A stretch of DNA of 64,000 bases from Mesorhizobium sp. B4-1-4 (lineage in GTDB: Bacteria; Pseudomonadota; Alphaproteobacteria; Rhizobiales; Rhizobiaceae), in assembly GCF_006439395.2 (NCBI RefSeq), contig NZ_CP083950.1, positions 2,480,001 to 2,544,000 on the forward strand, written 5' to 3'. Each line of letters opens with the position of its first letter. Position 1 is the first letter of the stretch. Shown piece by piece: positions 20,067-32,571 of this stretch. Below the pieces are notes generated by a model. The model saw only the letters and a list, made by a program, of their open reading frames with translations, ran no database searches and was not told the DNA's origin. The translations under genes were made by a program, and so were the position numbers.

Positions 20067-20822
20067 TCAGTCCCGGATGGAAGCGAGCAGCCTTTCCAGC
20101 GTGCGCATGGTCGACCCGTCTGCCGTCCCATCGATCCGGCGCGGCCGAAAATGCCGCTGGAAAGCCTCGATGACGTTCTGTGTCTGATGGTCAAAAGTGC
20201 CTGATATCTCAACGCCGTAGCCATAGAGCGCCAGCATCGACTGCAGCGCCTCGACATCAGCCCCGCTGTCGCCGGGCTTCAGCGCCGCTCCGCGTCTTAC
20301 AGGCGCGGCCGGCACCAGATGGCCGACACCGGCCTCGAACAGCACCGCCCAGGGAAACTTCTCACCCGGATCGATCTTGCGACCCGGCGCCACATCGGAA
20401 TGCGCCAGCACCCGCTCGGCGGCGATCGCATGGCGGCTGATGATCCCCCGGCATAGGCCGATGACCGCGTCGATCTGACCCCGGGGAAAACCGGGATATC
20501 CCAGCGAGTGCCCTGGATTGACGATCTCGATGCCGACCGAGCAGGAGTTGATGTCGGTGCGTCCGAACCAGGAACTCTTGCCGGCGTGCCAGGCGCGGTC
20601 GCTTTCCCTGACCATCTGCACGATGTGGCCATTCTCATGGACGAGATAGTGCGAGGAAACCTCGCTCGCCGGGTCGCACAGCCAGGCTTCCGCGCCGGCA
20701 CCTGTCGCCATGCCGGTATAGTGCAGCACGATCATGTCGGGCTTCAGCGTGTTGCGCCTTGGCCCGAAATTCGGCGATACCCTGACCTCGGCGCTAGGCT
20801 CGTCGGGCAGGAAGCCACTCAT
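20067..20822 (-). CDS. N-acetylmuramoyl-L-alanine amidase (AmpD/AmiD type)
   Basis: Zinc amidase that removes stem peptides from MurNAc or anhydroMurNAc. It has 251 residues. The amidase_2 domain shows the zinc ligand His in MIVLHYTGM, HYLVHENGHIVQMV, WHAGKSSW, SVGIEIVNPG and the second histidine with Lys/Asp in AHSDVAPGRKIDPG. A C-terminal peptidoglycan-binding domain follows (GDSGADVEALQSMLALYGYG). No signal peptide is visible, which favours cytoplasmic muropeptide recycling. It overlaps the upstream DnaJ-like gene by 4 bp. Confidence 0.92.
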   Translation of the reverse strand: MSGFLPDEPSAEVRVSPNFGPRRNTLKPDMIVLHYTGMATGAGAEAWLCDPASEVSSHYLVHENGHIVQMVRESDRAWHAGKSSWFGRTDINSCSVGIEIVNPGHSLGYPGFPRGQIDAVIGLCRGIISRHAIAAERVLAHSDVAPGRKIDPGEKFPWAVLFEAGVGHLVPAAPVRRGAALKPGDSGADVEALQSMLALYGYGVEISGTFDHQTQNVIEAFQRHFRPRRIDGTADGSTMRTLERLLASIRD

Positions 20823-21538
20823 GCGTGCCGCAGGCCCCGCTCGATCATCTCATAGGCGGCGTTGATCGCCGCGACCCTGGTCGTGGCGATCTTGATGAAT
20901 TCCTGCGGCAGGCCGCGCGCGATCAGCCGATCGGGATGGTTGTCGGAAACCAGCTTGCGATACCGCTTCCTGACTTCCTCGAACGGCTTGCCGCGCTCGA
21001 TACCGAGCACAACATAGGGGTCGGCGGCGCCGAGATTGACGTGGCGGGCCAGGATCGACTCGTAATGCGCCTCGTCGATGCGGAAAATCTCGGCGATGCG
21101 GTGCAGGAACTGGCCTTCGCGCTCATGGATCAGCCCGTCGGCCTTGGCGATGTGGAACAGGCCGTCGAGTATGTCTTCCAGCATTGCGCAGTTCGAATGG
21201 CCGGAGCCGCAAAGTTGGGCCATACGTTCGGCATAGGTTTCGAAGCCGGCAACGTCTTGCTTGGCCAAGTCATAGAGCCGCGCAACGTTGCGCGTCTCCT
21301 TTGGCGGCACCTCGAATATCTCCTGGAAGGCCCGTACCTCATCCTGGGTGACGATGCCGTCGGCCTTGGCCATCTTTGCCGAAAGCGCGATCATCGCCAC
21401 CGAGAAGGCAATGCGTCGGCGCAGGTCCGCATCCCCGGAGAAAACCGTGCGCACGGCTTCGACGACGTCGGCAACGCCCGACGAGGCTGACGACGATAGC
21501 CGTGTGATGAAGTCGCCGAGGCGGTCCCAAATCGACAT
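20819..21538 (-). CDS. TerB/DnaJ-domain protein (DjlA-like)
   Basis: It has 239 residues. The middle carries a TerB-like helical domain (MIALSAKMAKADGIVTQDEV and LDGLFHIAKADGLIHERE) and the C terminus a J-domain (DPYVVLGI, RKLVSDNHPDRL with the HPD tripeptide), the layout of DjlA co-chaperones. Unlike E. coli DjlA there is no clear N-terminal membrane helix. The J-domain is expected to stimulate DnaK; the cellular client is unknown. Translationally coupled to the amidase (ATGA). Confidence 0.87.
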   Translation of the reverse strand: MSIWDRLGDFITRLSSSASSGVADVVEAVRTVFSGDADLRRRIAFSVAMIALSAKMAKADGIVTQDEVRAFQEIFEVPPKETRNVARLYDLAKQDVAGFETYAERMAQLCGSGHSNCAMLEDILDGLFHIAKADGLIHEREGQFLHRIAEIFRIDEAHYESILARHVNLGAADPYVVLGIERGKPFEEVRKRYRKLVSDNHPDRLIARGLPQEFIKIATTRVAAINAAYEMIERGLRHA

Positions 21539-21641
21539 GGCCGTTTCTTAAAGCGAACCGGTCCCCGCTATCAAGCCAATAACGGCCATGACCCTGCTTG
21601 TGAACGACGGGCATTTGCCGGTCCATGAGTGCCTGACGGAG

Positions 21642-21667
21642 AAAAGGCCGACGAGACGCCGGCCCTT
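21642..21667 (-). terminator. Rho-independent terminator of the small lipoprotein gene
   Basis: On the minus strand GGCCG and CGGCC arms around a short loop are followed directly by TTTTC, starting about 30 bp past the stop at 21697. Confidence 0.6.
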
Positions 21668-21696
21668 CCTCCAAAACACTTTTACTGCCTAACGAA

Positions 21697-21903
21697 CTAC
21701 TGCGCGGGCGCAGGAGCAGGCGTTGCCGGAGCCGGCTCGGCGGGCTTGGTCGATTTATCGGCCGGAGCCGCAGGCTTCATGGGCTGCTCGGCAGGCGGCG
21801 GATTGGTGCTCTGGGTGGTGGTCTTGTCGGTGCCACTGTCGCTGCAGGCCGCAACGCCCAGCAAGGCCAGAGCGGACACAGAAGCAAGAATGAGCTTTTT
21901 CAT
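21697..21903 (-). CDS. Small proline/alanine-rich lipoprotein
   Basis: It has 68 residues. A signal sequence MKKLILASVSALALLGVAAC ends in a lipobox-like cysteine (LLGVAAC), followed by a low-complexity tail rich in Pro, Ala, Thr and Lys. No further domain is visible; the mature part is likely an unfolded surface or periplasmic tether. A purine-rich AAGGAGAGATGTC precedes the ATG and a hairpin with a T-run follows the stop. Function unknown. Confidence 0.75.
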   Translation of the reverse strand: MKKLILASVSALALLGVAACSDSGTDKTTTQSTNPPPAEQPMKPAAPADKSTKPAEPAPATPAPAPAQ

Positions 21904-22087
21904 GACATCTCTCCTTCAACACACGCTCACGTTGCGGTGAACGGTCGCAGGGGAAATGCATCACACGGCCATGAGTTTCGTAACGTTGCGTTTCCGCGTG
22001 TAACAGCAACGGCATGCGGGCGGCGTTGCTGTGGGCGTCGAGGCAGATTAACAACAGATAGGAACGAAAATGCCGGGGAGAGCCGCC

Positions 22088-25840
<3,753 letters not shown>

Positions 25841-25856
25841 AGAAGGCGTCAACAGA

Positions 25857-25874
25857 CTGTCACCGGCCTGTCAT
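25857..25874 (+). promoter_or_regulatory. Pho box upstream of btaAB
   Basis: CTGTCAC (25857-25863), 4-bp spacer, CTGTCAT (25868-25874): two 7-bp direct repeats in the 11-bp register bound by PhoB. It overlaps an in-frame ATG at 25873, which argues for the later btaA start at 25924. Phosphate-limited expression of DGTS genes is established in Sinorhizobium; here it is inferred. Confidence 0.8.
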
Positions 25875-25923
25875 GACCCTGCGCTACCCGCTTGCGCCAA
25901 AGCAAATGGGGAATCACTTTGCC

Positions 25924-27171
25924 ATGACGGACGTTTCCGCAGATCTGGTTTTTCGGCGCGGCAAGGAAGTTGGAAAAGCCGTCTACCAGAACCGCCCGCT
26001 TTCGAAAGCCGGCATCTCCGAACGGCTGTTCGCCTTCCTCTTCTCCGGCCTCGTCTATCCGCAGATCTGGGAAGACCCGGATGTCGATATGGAGGCCATG
26101 CAGCTTGGCGAAGGCCACCGCGTCGTTACCATCGCCTCGGGCGGCTGCAACATCCTGGCTTACCTCACGCGCTCGCCAGCAAGGGTCGACGCGGTCGACC
26201 TCAACGCCGCGCACATCGCGCTGAACCGCATGAAGCTGGAGGCGGTGCGCCGCCTGCCCTCGCAGGGCGACCTGTTCCGCTTCTTCGGCGCGGCCGACAC
26301 AAGCCATAATTCGGAAGCCTACGACCGTTTCATCGCGCCGCATCTCGATCCGGTCAGCCGCCATTACTGGGAGCGCCGCAACTGGCGCGGTATCAGGCGC
26401 ATCGCCGTCTTCGACCGCAATTTCTACCAGACCGGCCTGCTCGGCCTGTTCATCGCCATGGGCCACCGCACGGCGAAGTTCTTCGGCGTCAACCCGGCCC
26501 GCATGATGGAAGCCAGGAATATCGGCGAACAGCGCCGCTTCTTCAACGAGGAACTGGCTCCGGTCTTCGACAAGAAGCTTCTGAAATGGGCGACCTCGCG
26601 CAAGGCCTCGCTTTTCGGCCTCGGCATTCCGCCGGCGCAGTACGATTCCCTGATCACATCAGGCGACGGCACCATGGCCAGCGTGCTGAAGGCCCGGCTG
26701 GAAAAGCTCGCCTGCGATTTCCCTCTGGAAAACAACTACTTCGCCTGGCAGGCGTTCGCCCGGCGCTATCCGAATCCCGGTGAAGCCGCCCTGCCCGCCT
26801 ATCTGGAAAAGCAGAACTACGAGACTATTCGCGGCAATATCGACCGCGTCGCCATCCACCACGCCAATCTGATCGAGTTCCTCGCCGCCAAGGATGCCGG
26901 CGCGGTCGACCGCTTCATCCTGCTCGACGCACAGGACTGGATGACCGATGATCAGCTCAATGCGCTGTGGTCGGAGATCACCCGCACGGCTTCCGCCGGC
27001 GCCCGCGTCATCTTTCGCACCGCCGCCGAGCCCACCCTGCTTCCGGACCGCGTCTCCACCTCGCTGCTCGACCAGTGGGACTACCAGAGCGAGGCGTCAC
27101 GTGAATTCTCGGCCCGCGACCGCTCGGCCATCTATGGCGGCTTCCACCTCTATGTGAAGCGCGCGGCATGA
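25924..27171 (+). CDS. btaA: S-adenosylmethionine:diacylglycerol 3-amino-3-carboxypropyltransferase
   Basis: First enzyme of betaine-lipid (DGTS) synthesis: it moves the aminocarboxypropyl group of SAM onto diacylglycerol to give diacylglyceryl-homoserine. It has 415 residues from the ATG at 25924, with TGGGGA about 11 bp upstream; earlier in-frame ATGs (25873, 25906) fall in or just after the Pho box. DUF3419-family features: PQIWEDPDVDMEAM, the SAM-loop-like VVTIASGGCNILAYL, and VDAVDLNAAHIAL. The stop overlaps btaB by 4 bp. The pair would let the cell replace phospholipids when phosphate is short. Confidence 0.92.
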   Translation: MTDVSADLVFRRGKEVGKAVYQNRPLSKAGISERLFAFLFSGLVYPQIWEDPDVDMEAMQLGEGHRVVTIASGGCNILAYLTRSPARVDAVDLNAAHIALNRMKLEAVRRLPSQGDLFRFFGAADTSHNSEAYDRFIAPHLDPVSRHYWERRNWRGIRRIAVFDRNFYQTGLLGLFIAMGHRTAKFFGVNPARMMEARNIGEQRRFFNEELAPVFDKKLLKWATSRKASLFGLGIPPAQYDSLITSGDGTMASVLKARLEKLACDFPLENNYFAWQAFARRYPNPGEAALPAYLEKQNYETIRGNIDRVAIHHANLIEFLAAKDAGAVDRFILLDAQDWMTDDQLNALWSEITRTASAGARVIFRTAAEPTLLPDRVSTSLLDQWDYQSEASREFSARDRSAIYGGFHLYVKRAA

Positions 27172-27833
27172 GCGCGACGGAGCTGCCGGCCAGCCACGCC
27201 GAACTGATGGACGGCGTCTACCGCTGGCAGCGCCACATCTATAATCTGACCCGCAAATACTACCTGCTCGGCCGCGACAGGCTTGTCGACGGGCTCGATG
27301 TGCCGGCAGGCGGCACGGTGCTGGAACTTGGCTGCGGCACCGGCCGCAACATCATCCTCGCCGCCCGCCGCTATCCCGATGCGCATTTCTTTGGTCTCGA
27401 TATTTCGGCCGAAATGCTGGAGACGGCCAGCGCCGCAATTGCCCGCGAGGGCCTGTCCGCGCGCGTCAAGCTGGCAAAGGGCGACGCCACGGATTTCAAC
27501 GCCGGCGCGCTGTTCGGCCGGGCCGCCTTCGACCGTGTCTTCGTTTCGTACTCGCTGTCGATGATTCCCGGCTGGGAAAAAACGGTGTCGGCCGCGCTCG
27601 CCGCCCTTTCGCCCGGCGGCTCGCTGCACATCGTCGATTTCGGCCAACAGGAGGGCCTTCCAGGCTGGTTCCGTTCGCTGCTGCGCGGCTGGCTGAGAAA
27701 ATTCCACGTCGCGCCACGTGAATCACTGCGGGACGTCCTTGAATCGGAATCGCAGCGAACCGGCGCAACCTTCCATTTCAGAACGCTTTATCGCGGCTAT
27801 GCCTGGCTTGCGATTGTCAAGCTCGGCCACTGA
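27168..27833 (+). CDS. btaB: Diacylglyceryl-homoserine N-methyltransferase
   Basis: Second enzyme of DGTS synthesis, adding three methyl groups from SAM to diacylglyceryl-homoserine. It has 221 residues with a class I SAM fold: motif I VLELGCGTGRNIILAA, the acidic strand HFFGLDISAEML, and LAALSPGGSLHIVDF. It overlaps btaA by ATGA, which with the family match makes the assignment strong. Confidence 0.93.
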   Translation: MSATELPASHAELMDGVYRWQRHIYNLTRKYYLLGRDRLVDGLDVPAGGTVLELGCGTGRNIILAARRYPDAHFFGLDISAEMLETASAAIAREGLSARVKLAKGDATDFNAGALFGRAAFDRVFVSYSLSMIPGWEKTVSAALAALSPGGSLHIVDFGQQEGLPGWFRSLLRGWLRKFHVAPRESLRDVLESESQRTGATFHFRTLYRGYAWLAIVKLGH

Positions 27834-27937
27834 CATCAGGTAAATTGCCGAGCGGGATGCCATCACCGTTGGTAGCCGGCCCTGATACCCCACCCCGGCG
27901 CTTCCAAGGATGCGACCGGGCCGCCGTCCGAAACAGA

Positions 27938-27991
27938 TTGCAATCTGACCCAAGGAGTGGTACATTATCTCCGCTTGGGAGAAATGCGGAG
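27938..27991 (+). promoter_or_regulatory. higBA promoter and inverted repeat
   Basis: TTGCAA (27938-27943), 17-bp spacer, TACATT (27961-27966). Just downstream CTCCGC and GCGGAG (27969-27991) form a 6-bp inverted repeat around an 11-bp centre, a plausible HigA operator overlapping the start site. Confidence 0.55.
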
Positions 27992-28287
27992 TGATCGTCA
28001 GATTTCGAGACGAATGGCTGCGGGCGTTCTTCGTGGAAGATATCCCTTCCCGCAACATTCCGCCCGATCTGGAAAGCCGGCTATTCCGTAAACTCCAGAT
28101 GATCGATGACGCGATGACTGATCAGGATTTGGGTGTGCCGCCTAGCAATCATTTCGAGAAGTTGCGTGGCAATCTCGATGGCTTTCATTCAATCCGCGTC
28201 AACAAACAGTGGCGGCTGATCTTCCGGTGGGATGGCGGTCGCGGTGAGGCGGCGGATATCTATCTCGACGACCATAGCTATAAGTGA
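27991..28287 (+). CDS. higB: HigB-family toxin (RelE/ParE superfamily)
   Basis: Putative ribosome-dependent mRNA interferase. It has 98 residues from the GTG at 27991, with GGGAGA upstream. Family features: MIVRFRDEWLRAFFVED, FRKLQMIDDA, PPSNHFEKLRGNLDGFHSIRVNKQWRLIFRW and the acidic end DIYLDDHSYK. The toxin precedes the antitoxin, which is the characteristic higBA order. The gap to the antitoxin is 8 bp. Confidence 0.9.
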   Translation: MIVRFRDEWLRAFFVEDIPSRNIPPDLESRLFRKLQMIDDAMTDQDLGVPPSNHFEKLRGNLDGFHSIRVNKQWRLIFRWDGGRGEAADIYLDDHSYK

Positions 28288-28295
28288 GGTGACAT

Positions 28296-28631
28296 ATGTT
28301 GATGACCACGCGCAAGCCAGCAACGGTTGGTGAAATCCTCACGGAAGAATTCATGCAACCGCTCGGCCTGACACAGGCGGCTTTGGCCGAGGCGATGGGT
28401 GTTCAGCGCAAGCATGTCAACGAATTGTGCAATGACCGCCGCAACGTGACCGCAGCGACCGCGCTCATTCTGGCTCGGGTGTTTGGCAACAGCCCGGACT
28501 TCTGGCTGAACGTGCAGCGCCGTAGCGATCTCTGGCAAGTCATGAATTCGCCTGTCGAGCGAGCGCGCGTCGATCGCGCCAAGCCTTTGGCGACAGCAGC
28601 GCAGATGACACGACAATCGGGCGCGGTTTAA
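28296..28631 (+). CDS. higA: HigA-family antitoxin (XRE-type HTH)
   Basis: Antitoxin and operon autorepressor. It has 111 residues. TVGEILTEEFMQPLGLTQAALAEAMGV starts a helix-turn-helix, followed by RKHVNELCNDRRNVTAATA and LARVFGNSPDFWLNVQ, typical of HigA/VapI antitoxins. A second ATG two codons in is possible. The stop overlaps the converging hydrolase stop by 4 bp. Confidence 0.92.
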   Translation: MLMTTRKPATVGEILTEEFMQPLGLTQAALAEAMGVQRKHVNELCNDRRNVTAATALILARVFGNSPDFWLNVQRRSDLWQVMNSPVERARVDRAKPLATAAQMTRQSGAV

Positions 28632-30007
28632 TGCAGCGCCTTCACTAGCGCTCCTACCACCGCCCGCGGACGGTAGTTGAGCTTGGCCGGCGTCAAGCCG
28701 AGCCGCACCACCACCAACTGCTCCGATGGGATGATGGCGACTGTCTGCCCGTCATGCCCTTCCATCCAGTAGGTGTCCTTGGGGAGGCCGGCGGCGACGC
28801 CCGCACCTGGGTTTTCCTCATCGCCGGGCGCCTCGATCCACAGCTGGCCCTTGCCGTAGACTTTCGAGCCAGGCGCCGGCTCGCGCATCCAGTCGACGAA
28901 CCCGGCCGGCAGAACCTGGTTGCCGTTCCACACCCCGCCTTGCAGCAGGAACTGGCCGAAGCGGGCCCAGTCATGCGCCGTGGCATAGAGGTAGGACGAG
29001 CCTACGAAAGTGCCCTGCTCGTCAGTTTCGAGCACCGCGCTGTGCATGCCGAGCGGCTGGAACAGCGCCGTGCGAGGCCATGTCAGTGCCTTGGCCTTGT
29101 CGGCGATCGCATCCTGCCATAGCCGCGACAGCATCACCGCCGTGCCGCTCGAATAGGAGAACGCCTTGCCCACATCGCCCGCCAGCGGCTTTGATTCAGC
29201 AAAGCCCGCCATGTCGGGTTCGAGATAAAGCATGCGCGTGACGTCGGCGACGTCGCCATAGTCCTCGTTGAACTCCAGCCCGCTCGACATCGCCATCATG
29301 TCGGCGAGGCTGATCGCGGCACGGCCATCCGCCTTCCACGGTCCGAACAGGCTCTTGTTCTCGACTGCCATCTTGCCGTCCTTGACCAGCGTGCCGACGA
29401 TGGCGGCGTTCACCGTCTTGGTCATCGACCAGCCGAGCAGCGGCGTCTTGGCTGAAAAGCCCTCGCCATAGCGTTCGGCGACGACACGGCCGTTCTTGAC
29501 CACCACGATCGCGCGCATGCCGGTGCCGGCCATCGCGGCATCGCCGATGATCTTCGAGACTTCGGGGTTCTGTGAGGCATCGACCCGCTCGCCCTCGGGC
29601 CACAGCGCGTCCTGATCGGTTGGGGATGGCTCGGTGTGGATTGCCGTGCGCCGCGCCTTACCGACATCGCCATCGGGAACCGAAGCGCAGCCCAGCCCTT
29701 CGCGCGAGACGGCGACGCTTTTACCGAGGAAGCCGAGCAGTCCGGCGGAGACCGTGCCCCGGTTCTTGTCGACCGAGACCCGCATCAGCCGCAGCAGCGG
29801 GTGTCCGGGCGCTTGAACGTCGACGGCAAGCACCTCCTTGGCATCGCGCCCGGCAATGAAGACGTTGGAGCAGACGATCTTGGCCGAATAGCCGGAGCCG
29901 ACACGGATGAGTTCGGGAGGCGCGATATAGAGCCACGCAAACAGCGCGAGAACCGCCAGCACGATCAGGCCAAGCAGCCATCTCACGAACTTGACCACGA
30001 TCCGCAT
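28628..30007 (-). CDS. Serine hydrolase of the beta-lactamase/DD-peptidase fold, membrane-anchored
   Basis: It has 459 residues. One N-terminal membrane helix (LLGLIVLAVLALFAWLYI) places the rest in the periplasm. Class C beta-lactamase-type motifs are visible: SxxK in GWSMTKTVNA, the YxN-equivalent YSSG in GKAFSYSSGTAVM, and a KTG-equivalent HDG in WMEGHDGQTV. Such proteins include esterases, D-amino-peptidases and 6-aminohexanoate-dimer hydrolases, so the substrate is open; a resistance role should not be assumed. It stands alone, converging on higBA. Confidence 0.83.
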   Translation of the reverse strand: MRIVVKFVRWLLGLIVLAVLALFAWLYIAPPELIRVGSGYSAKIVCSNVFIAGRDAKEVLAVDVQAPGHPLLRLMRVSVDKNRGTVSAGLLGFLGKSVAVSREGLGCASVPDGDVGKARRTAIHTEPSPTDQDALWPEGERVDASQNPEVSKIIGDAAMAGTGMRAIVVVKNGRVVAERYGEGFSAKTPLLGWSMTKTVNAAIVGTLVKDGKMAVENKSLFGPWKADGRAAISLADMMAMSSGLEFNEDYGDVADVTRMLYLEPDMAGFAESKPLAGDVGKAFSYSSGTAVMLSRLWQDAIADKAKALTWPRTALFQPLGMHSAVLETDEQGTFVGSSYLYATAHDWARFGQFLLQGGVWNGNQVLPAGFVDWMREPAPGSKVYGKGQLWIEAPGDEENPGAGVAAGLPKDTYWMEGHDGQTVAIIPSEQLVVVRLGLTPAKLNYRPRAVVGALVKALH

Positions 30008-30292
30008 GTGTTGCCTCCCCGGCGTTCGCCCGGCTCTTATGTCATCGATTTGCCGTCATTGCTTCCGCAAAATCGGGTCTCTTGTCGAGCGCCGTCAACG
30101 GATTATCAACCATGATCGGCGATCACAGGGAGCGTGTCGCCCGAACTTCGCAACGGTTCTGGGGCAGGGACATGCAAAAAAGGAGATACCAGGCGATGCT
30201 GTGGGGCGATCGCCTGGAGGGGGCTCGACCAGTCGGCGGCCGTCAATGCACAGACCCATCAGCGACCGGCTGATTCCGGCTCGGGAGTTGTG

Positions 30293-31084
30293 ATGCGCCG
30301 TCTTGCGGCTCTTCTCGTGCTGACGCTGCTTGGCGCCTGCTCGACTGTCGACGATCTGTCGCCATCCGCGTCGAGCGGTTCGACGGTAGCGGTGCGCGCG
30401 CCGCGCTTCGCCGATTCCAAGCCGCATGAATGGGACAGCGGCGCACCCTGGAACTATTCCGTCCACGGCACCGACGTCTCCAAATATCAGACCTCGGTCG
30501 ACTGGCCCGCGGCCAGGGCCAGCGGCATTTCGTTCGCCTTCATCAAGGCGACCGAAGGCGGCGACCGCTTCGACGACTATTTCAGCGAGCACTGGGCGCA
30601 CACAAAGGCCGCCGGTGTTCCGCGCGCGGCCTATCATTTCTTCTATTTCTGCACGCCGGCGGCCCAGCAGGCGCGCTGGTTCATCCAGAATGTCCCCGTC
30701 GATCGGTCCGCCATGCCGCCGGTCCTCGACATGGAATGGAACCCGAACTCGCCGACCTGCAGGCTGCGCCCGGACGCGGCCACGGTGCGCGCGGAGATGA
30801 CTACCTTTCTCGAGATCGTCGAGCGGCATTACGGCAAGAAGCCGATCATCTACACGTCGGTCGACTTCTTTGACGACAACGAGTTGTCGACCTTCCGCGG
30901 CTATCCCTACTGGCTGCGCTCCGTCGCAGGCCATCCGCGCGAGAAGTATGGCGGCCACCCCTTCACCTTCTGGCAATACACCGGAACCGGCATCGTTCCG
31001 GGCATGACCGGCAAATCCGACATCAACGTCTTCAACGGCAGCGAAGCCGCCTGGAACAAGTGGCTGCGGCAGAACGCCCGCTGA
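30293..31084 (+). CDS. Glycoside hydrolase family 25 lysozyme, lipoprotein
   Basis: Putative muramidase. It has 263 residues from the ATG at 30293; the open frame extends upstream without a recognisable start. The signal MRRLAALLVLTLLGAC ends in a lipobox cysteine (LLGAC). The GH25 barrel shows HGTDVSKYQTSVDW (catalytic Asp region), FAFIKATEGG, AYHFFYFC, and VLDMEWNP with the DxE catalytic pair. It likely acts on peptidoglycan at the periplasmic face of a membrane. Confidence 0.9.
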   Translation: MRRLAALLVLTLLGACSTVDDLSPSASSGSTVAVRAPRFADSKPHEWDSGAPWNYSVHGTDVSKYQTSVDWPAARASGISFAFIKATEGGDRFDDYFSEHWAHTKAAGVPRAAYHFFYFCTPAAQQARWFIQNVPVDRSAMPPVLDMEWNPNSPTCRLRPDAATVRAEMTTFLEIVERHYGKKPIIYTSVDFFDDNELSTFRGYPYWLRSVAGHPREKYGGHPFTFWQYTGTGIVPGMTGKSDINVFNGSEAAWNKWLRQNAR

Positions 31085-31203
31085 CACCGGTTCAACGGCG
31101 CAACCGCCGTCAACAAGGGCCCGCGGCAGGCATCGTTGACACCTGTTCAGCGGCAGCGGAAGCGACTTTAACAAGCGGATACGGCAGGAGAACCGTTGAC
31201 ACC
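31083..31203 (+). repeat. Imperfect tandem repeat after the lysozyme gene
   Basis: Units starting GACACC at 31083, 31138 and 31198 (55- and 60-bp steps). The first two share GACACC-GTTCA-CGGC, AACAAG and CGGCAGG; the third is only a start. TTGACACC occurs at the second and third starts. Confidence 0.5.
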
Positions 31204-31327
31204 GGGCCTGCCGCCTGCTTTTCGACACTGCCGGCGGCCAAGAGTACAACCGCCGGTATTCCAAGACGACGCGCATCCGCACGGACGCGCCGGGTCGCCT
31301 GGAGCCCTGAATGTCGAAAGGAAGCTG

Positions 31328-32506
31328 ATGCGACTGCGTTTCCAAGCCCTCGCGGCGCTATTGCTGTGCGCCACGGCCTTGCCGGCAATGGCGCAGGAAT
31401 GCGGCGGCGACTTCGAAACCTGGAAGCAGGGTGTGGCGGCCGAAGCCAAGGCGGCTGGTGTCGGCGCTGTCGGCCTCGACGCGCTGGAGGACGCCGCCTT
31501 CGACCAGAGGGCGCTGGCGCGAGACCGTGCCCAGGGTGTCTTCACCCAGACCTTCATCGAATTCTCCAACCGCATGATCTCGGCCTACCGGTTGAAGCAA
31601 GGTGCGGCGAACATGAAGAAATACGCCGATATCTTTGCTCGCGCCGACCAGCAGTTCGGCGTTCAGGCGCCTGTCATCACCGCCTTCTGGGCACTGGAAA
31701 CCGATTTCGGCGCCGTGCAGGGCGATTTCCACACGCTGAGCGCGCTGGTGACGCTGTCGCATGATTGCCGCCGCCCGCAGTTGTTCCGGCAGCAGCTGGT
31801 GCCGCTTCTGGAGTTGATCGATCGCGGTGTGCTGCCGGCCGACGTCAAGGGCGCGTGGGCAGGCGAAATCGGCCAGACGCAGATCCTGCCTTCGGACTAT
31901 CTTGCCCGTGGCGTTGATGGCGACGGTGACGGCAAGATCGACCTGCGCAACAGCGTGCCCGACGTGATCATGACCACGGGCAACAAGGTGCTGTCGCGCG
32001 GCTGGAAGCGCGACGAACCCTGGATCCAGGAAGTCCGTGTTCCCGACGACATGCCCTGGGACCAGACCGGGCGCACCAACAAATTGCCGCTGACGCAGTG
32101 GGCGCAGTGGGGCGTCACCAATCCCGACGGCTCGCCGCTGGTCGACAAGGGCCTCAAGGCCGGACTGGCGCTGCCCATGGGCCGCAAGGGTCCCGCCTTC
32201 CTCACCTATGACAATTTCGACGTCTATCTCGAATGGAACCAGTCCTTCACCTATGCGCTGACGGCAGCCAACCTCGCCGCACGGCTGGCGGGCGCGCCGC
32301 CGATCGATCCGCGCAATCCCGAGCCGGGCCTCAACAACGAGCAGATGAAGGCGTTGCAGACCAAGCTCGAAGCCAGGGGCTACGATGTCGGCACGGTCGA
32401 CGGCATTCTGGGCACCAACACGCGCGAAGCAATCCGCAAGGAGCAGACGCGGCTGGGTCTGCCCGTTGACGGCTGGCCGACGCCGGAGCTGCTGGGGAAA
32501 TTATAA
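31328..32506 (+). CDS. Lytic murein transglycosylase, MltB family
   Basis: Periplasmic transglycosylase. It has 392 residues. The signal peptide MRLRFQALAALLLCATALPA is cleaved near AMAQ. The SLT_2 catalytic domain has the glutamate in FWALETDFGAVQG and the fold motifs WAGEIGQTQILPSDYL and TYDNFDVYLEWNQS. The C-terminal peptidoglycan-binding domain reads LQTKLEARGYDVG-TVDGILGTNTREAI. It follows the lysozyme gene after a 243-bp repeat-containing gap. Confidence 0.93.
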   Translation: MRLRFQALAALLLCATALPAMAQECGGDFETWKQGVAAEAKAAGVGAVGLDALEDAAFDQRALARDRAQGVFTQTFIEFSNRMISAYRLKQGAANMKKYADIFARADQQFGVQAPVITAFWALETDFGAVQGDFHTLSALVTLSHDCRRPQLFRQQLVPLLELIDRGVLPADVKGAWAGEIGQTQILPSDYLARGVDGDGDGKIDLRNSVPDVIMTTGNKVLSRGWKRDEPWIQEVRVPDDMPWDQTGRTNKLPLTQWAQWGVTNPDGSPLVDKGLKAGLALPMGRKGPAFLTYDNFDVYLEWNQSFTYALTAANLAARLAGAPPIDPRNPEPGLNNEQMKALQTKLEARGYDVGTVDGILGTNTREAIRKEQTRLGLPVDGWPTPELLGKL

Positions 32507-32571
32507 GGCAGTAGGCAGTAGAAGCTACTCGAAACCGGTGACCGCCACCCCTATTGCCAACTGCCTATTCC

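Noticed and set aside
28628..30007. Beta-lactamase resistance gene
   Set aside because: The serine hydrolase has an SxxK motif but an HDG in place of KTG and a membrane anchor; it fits the broad esterase/peptidase group.
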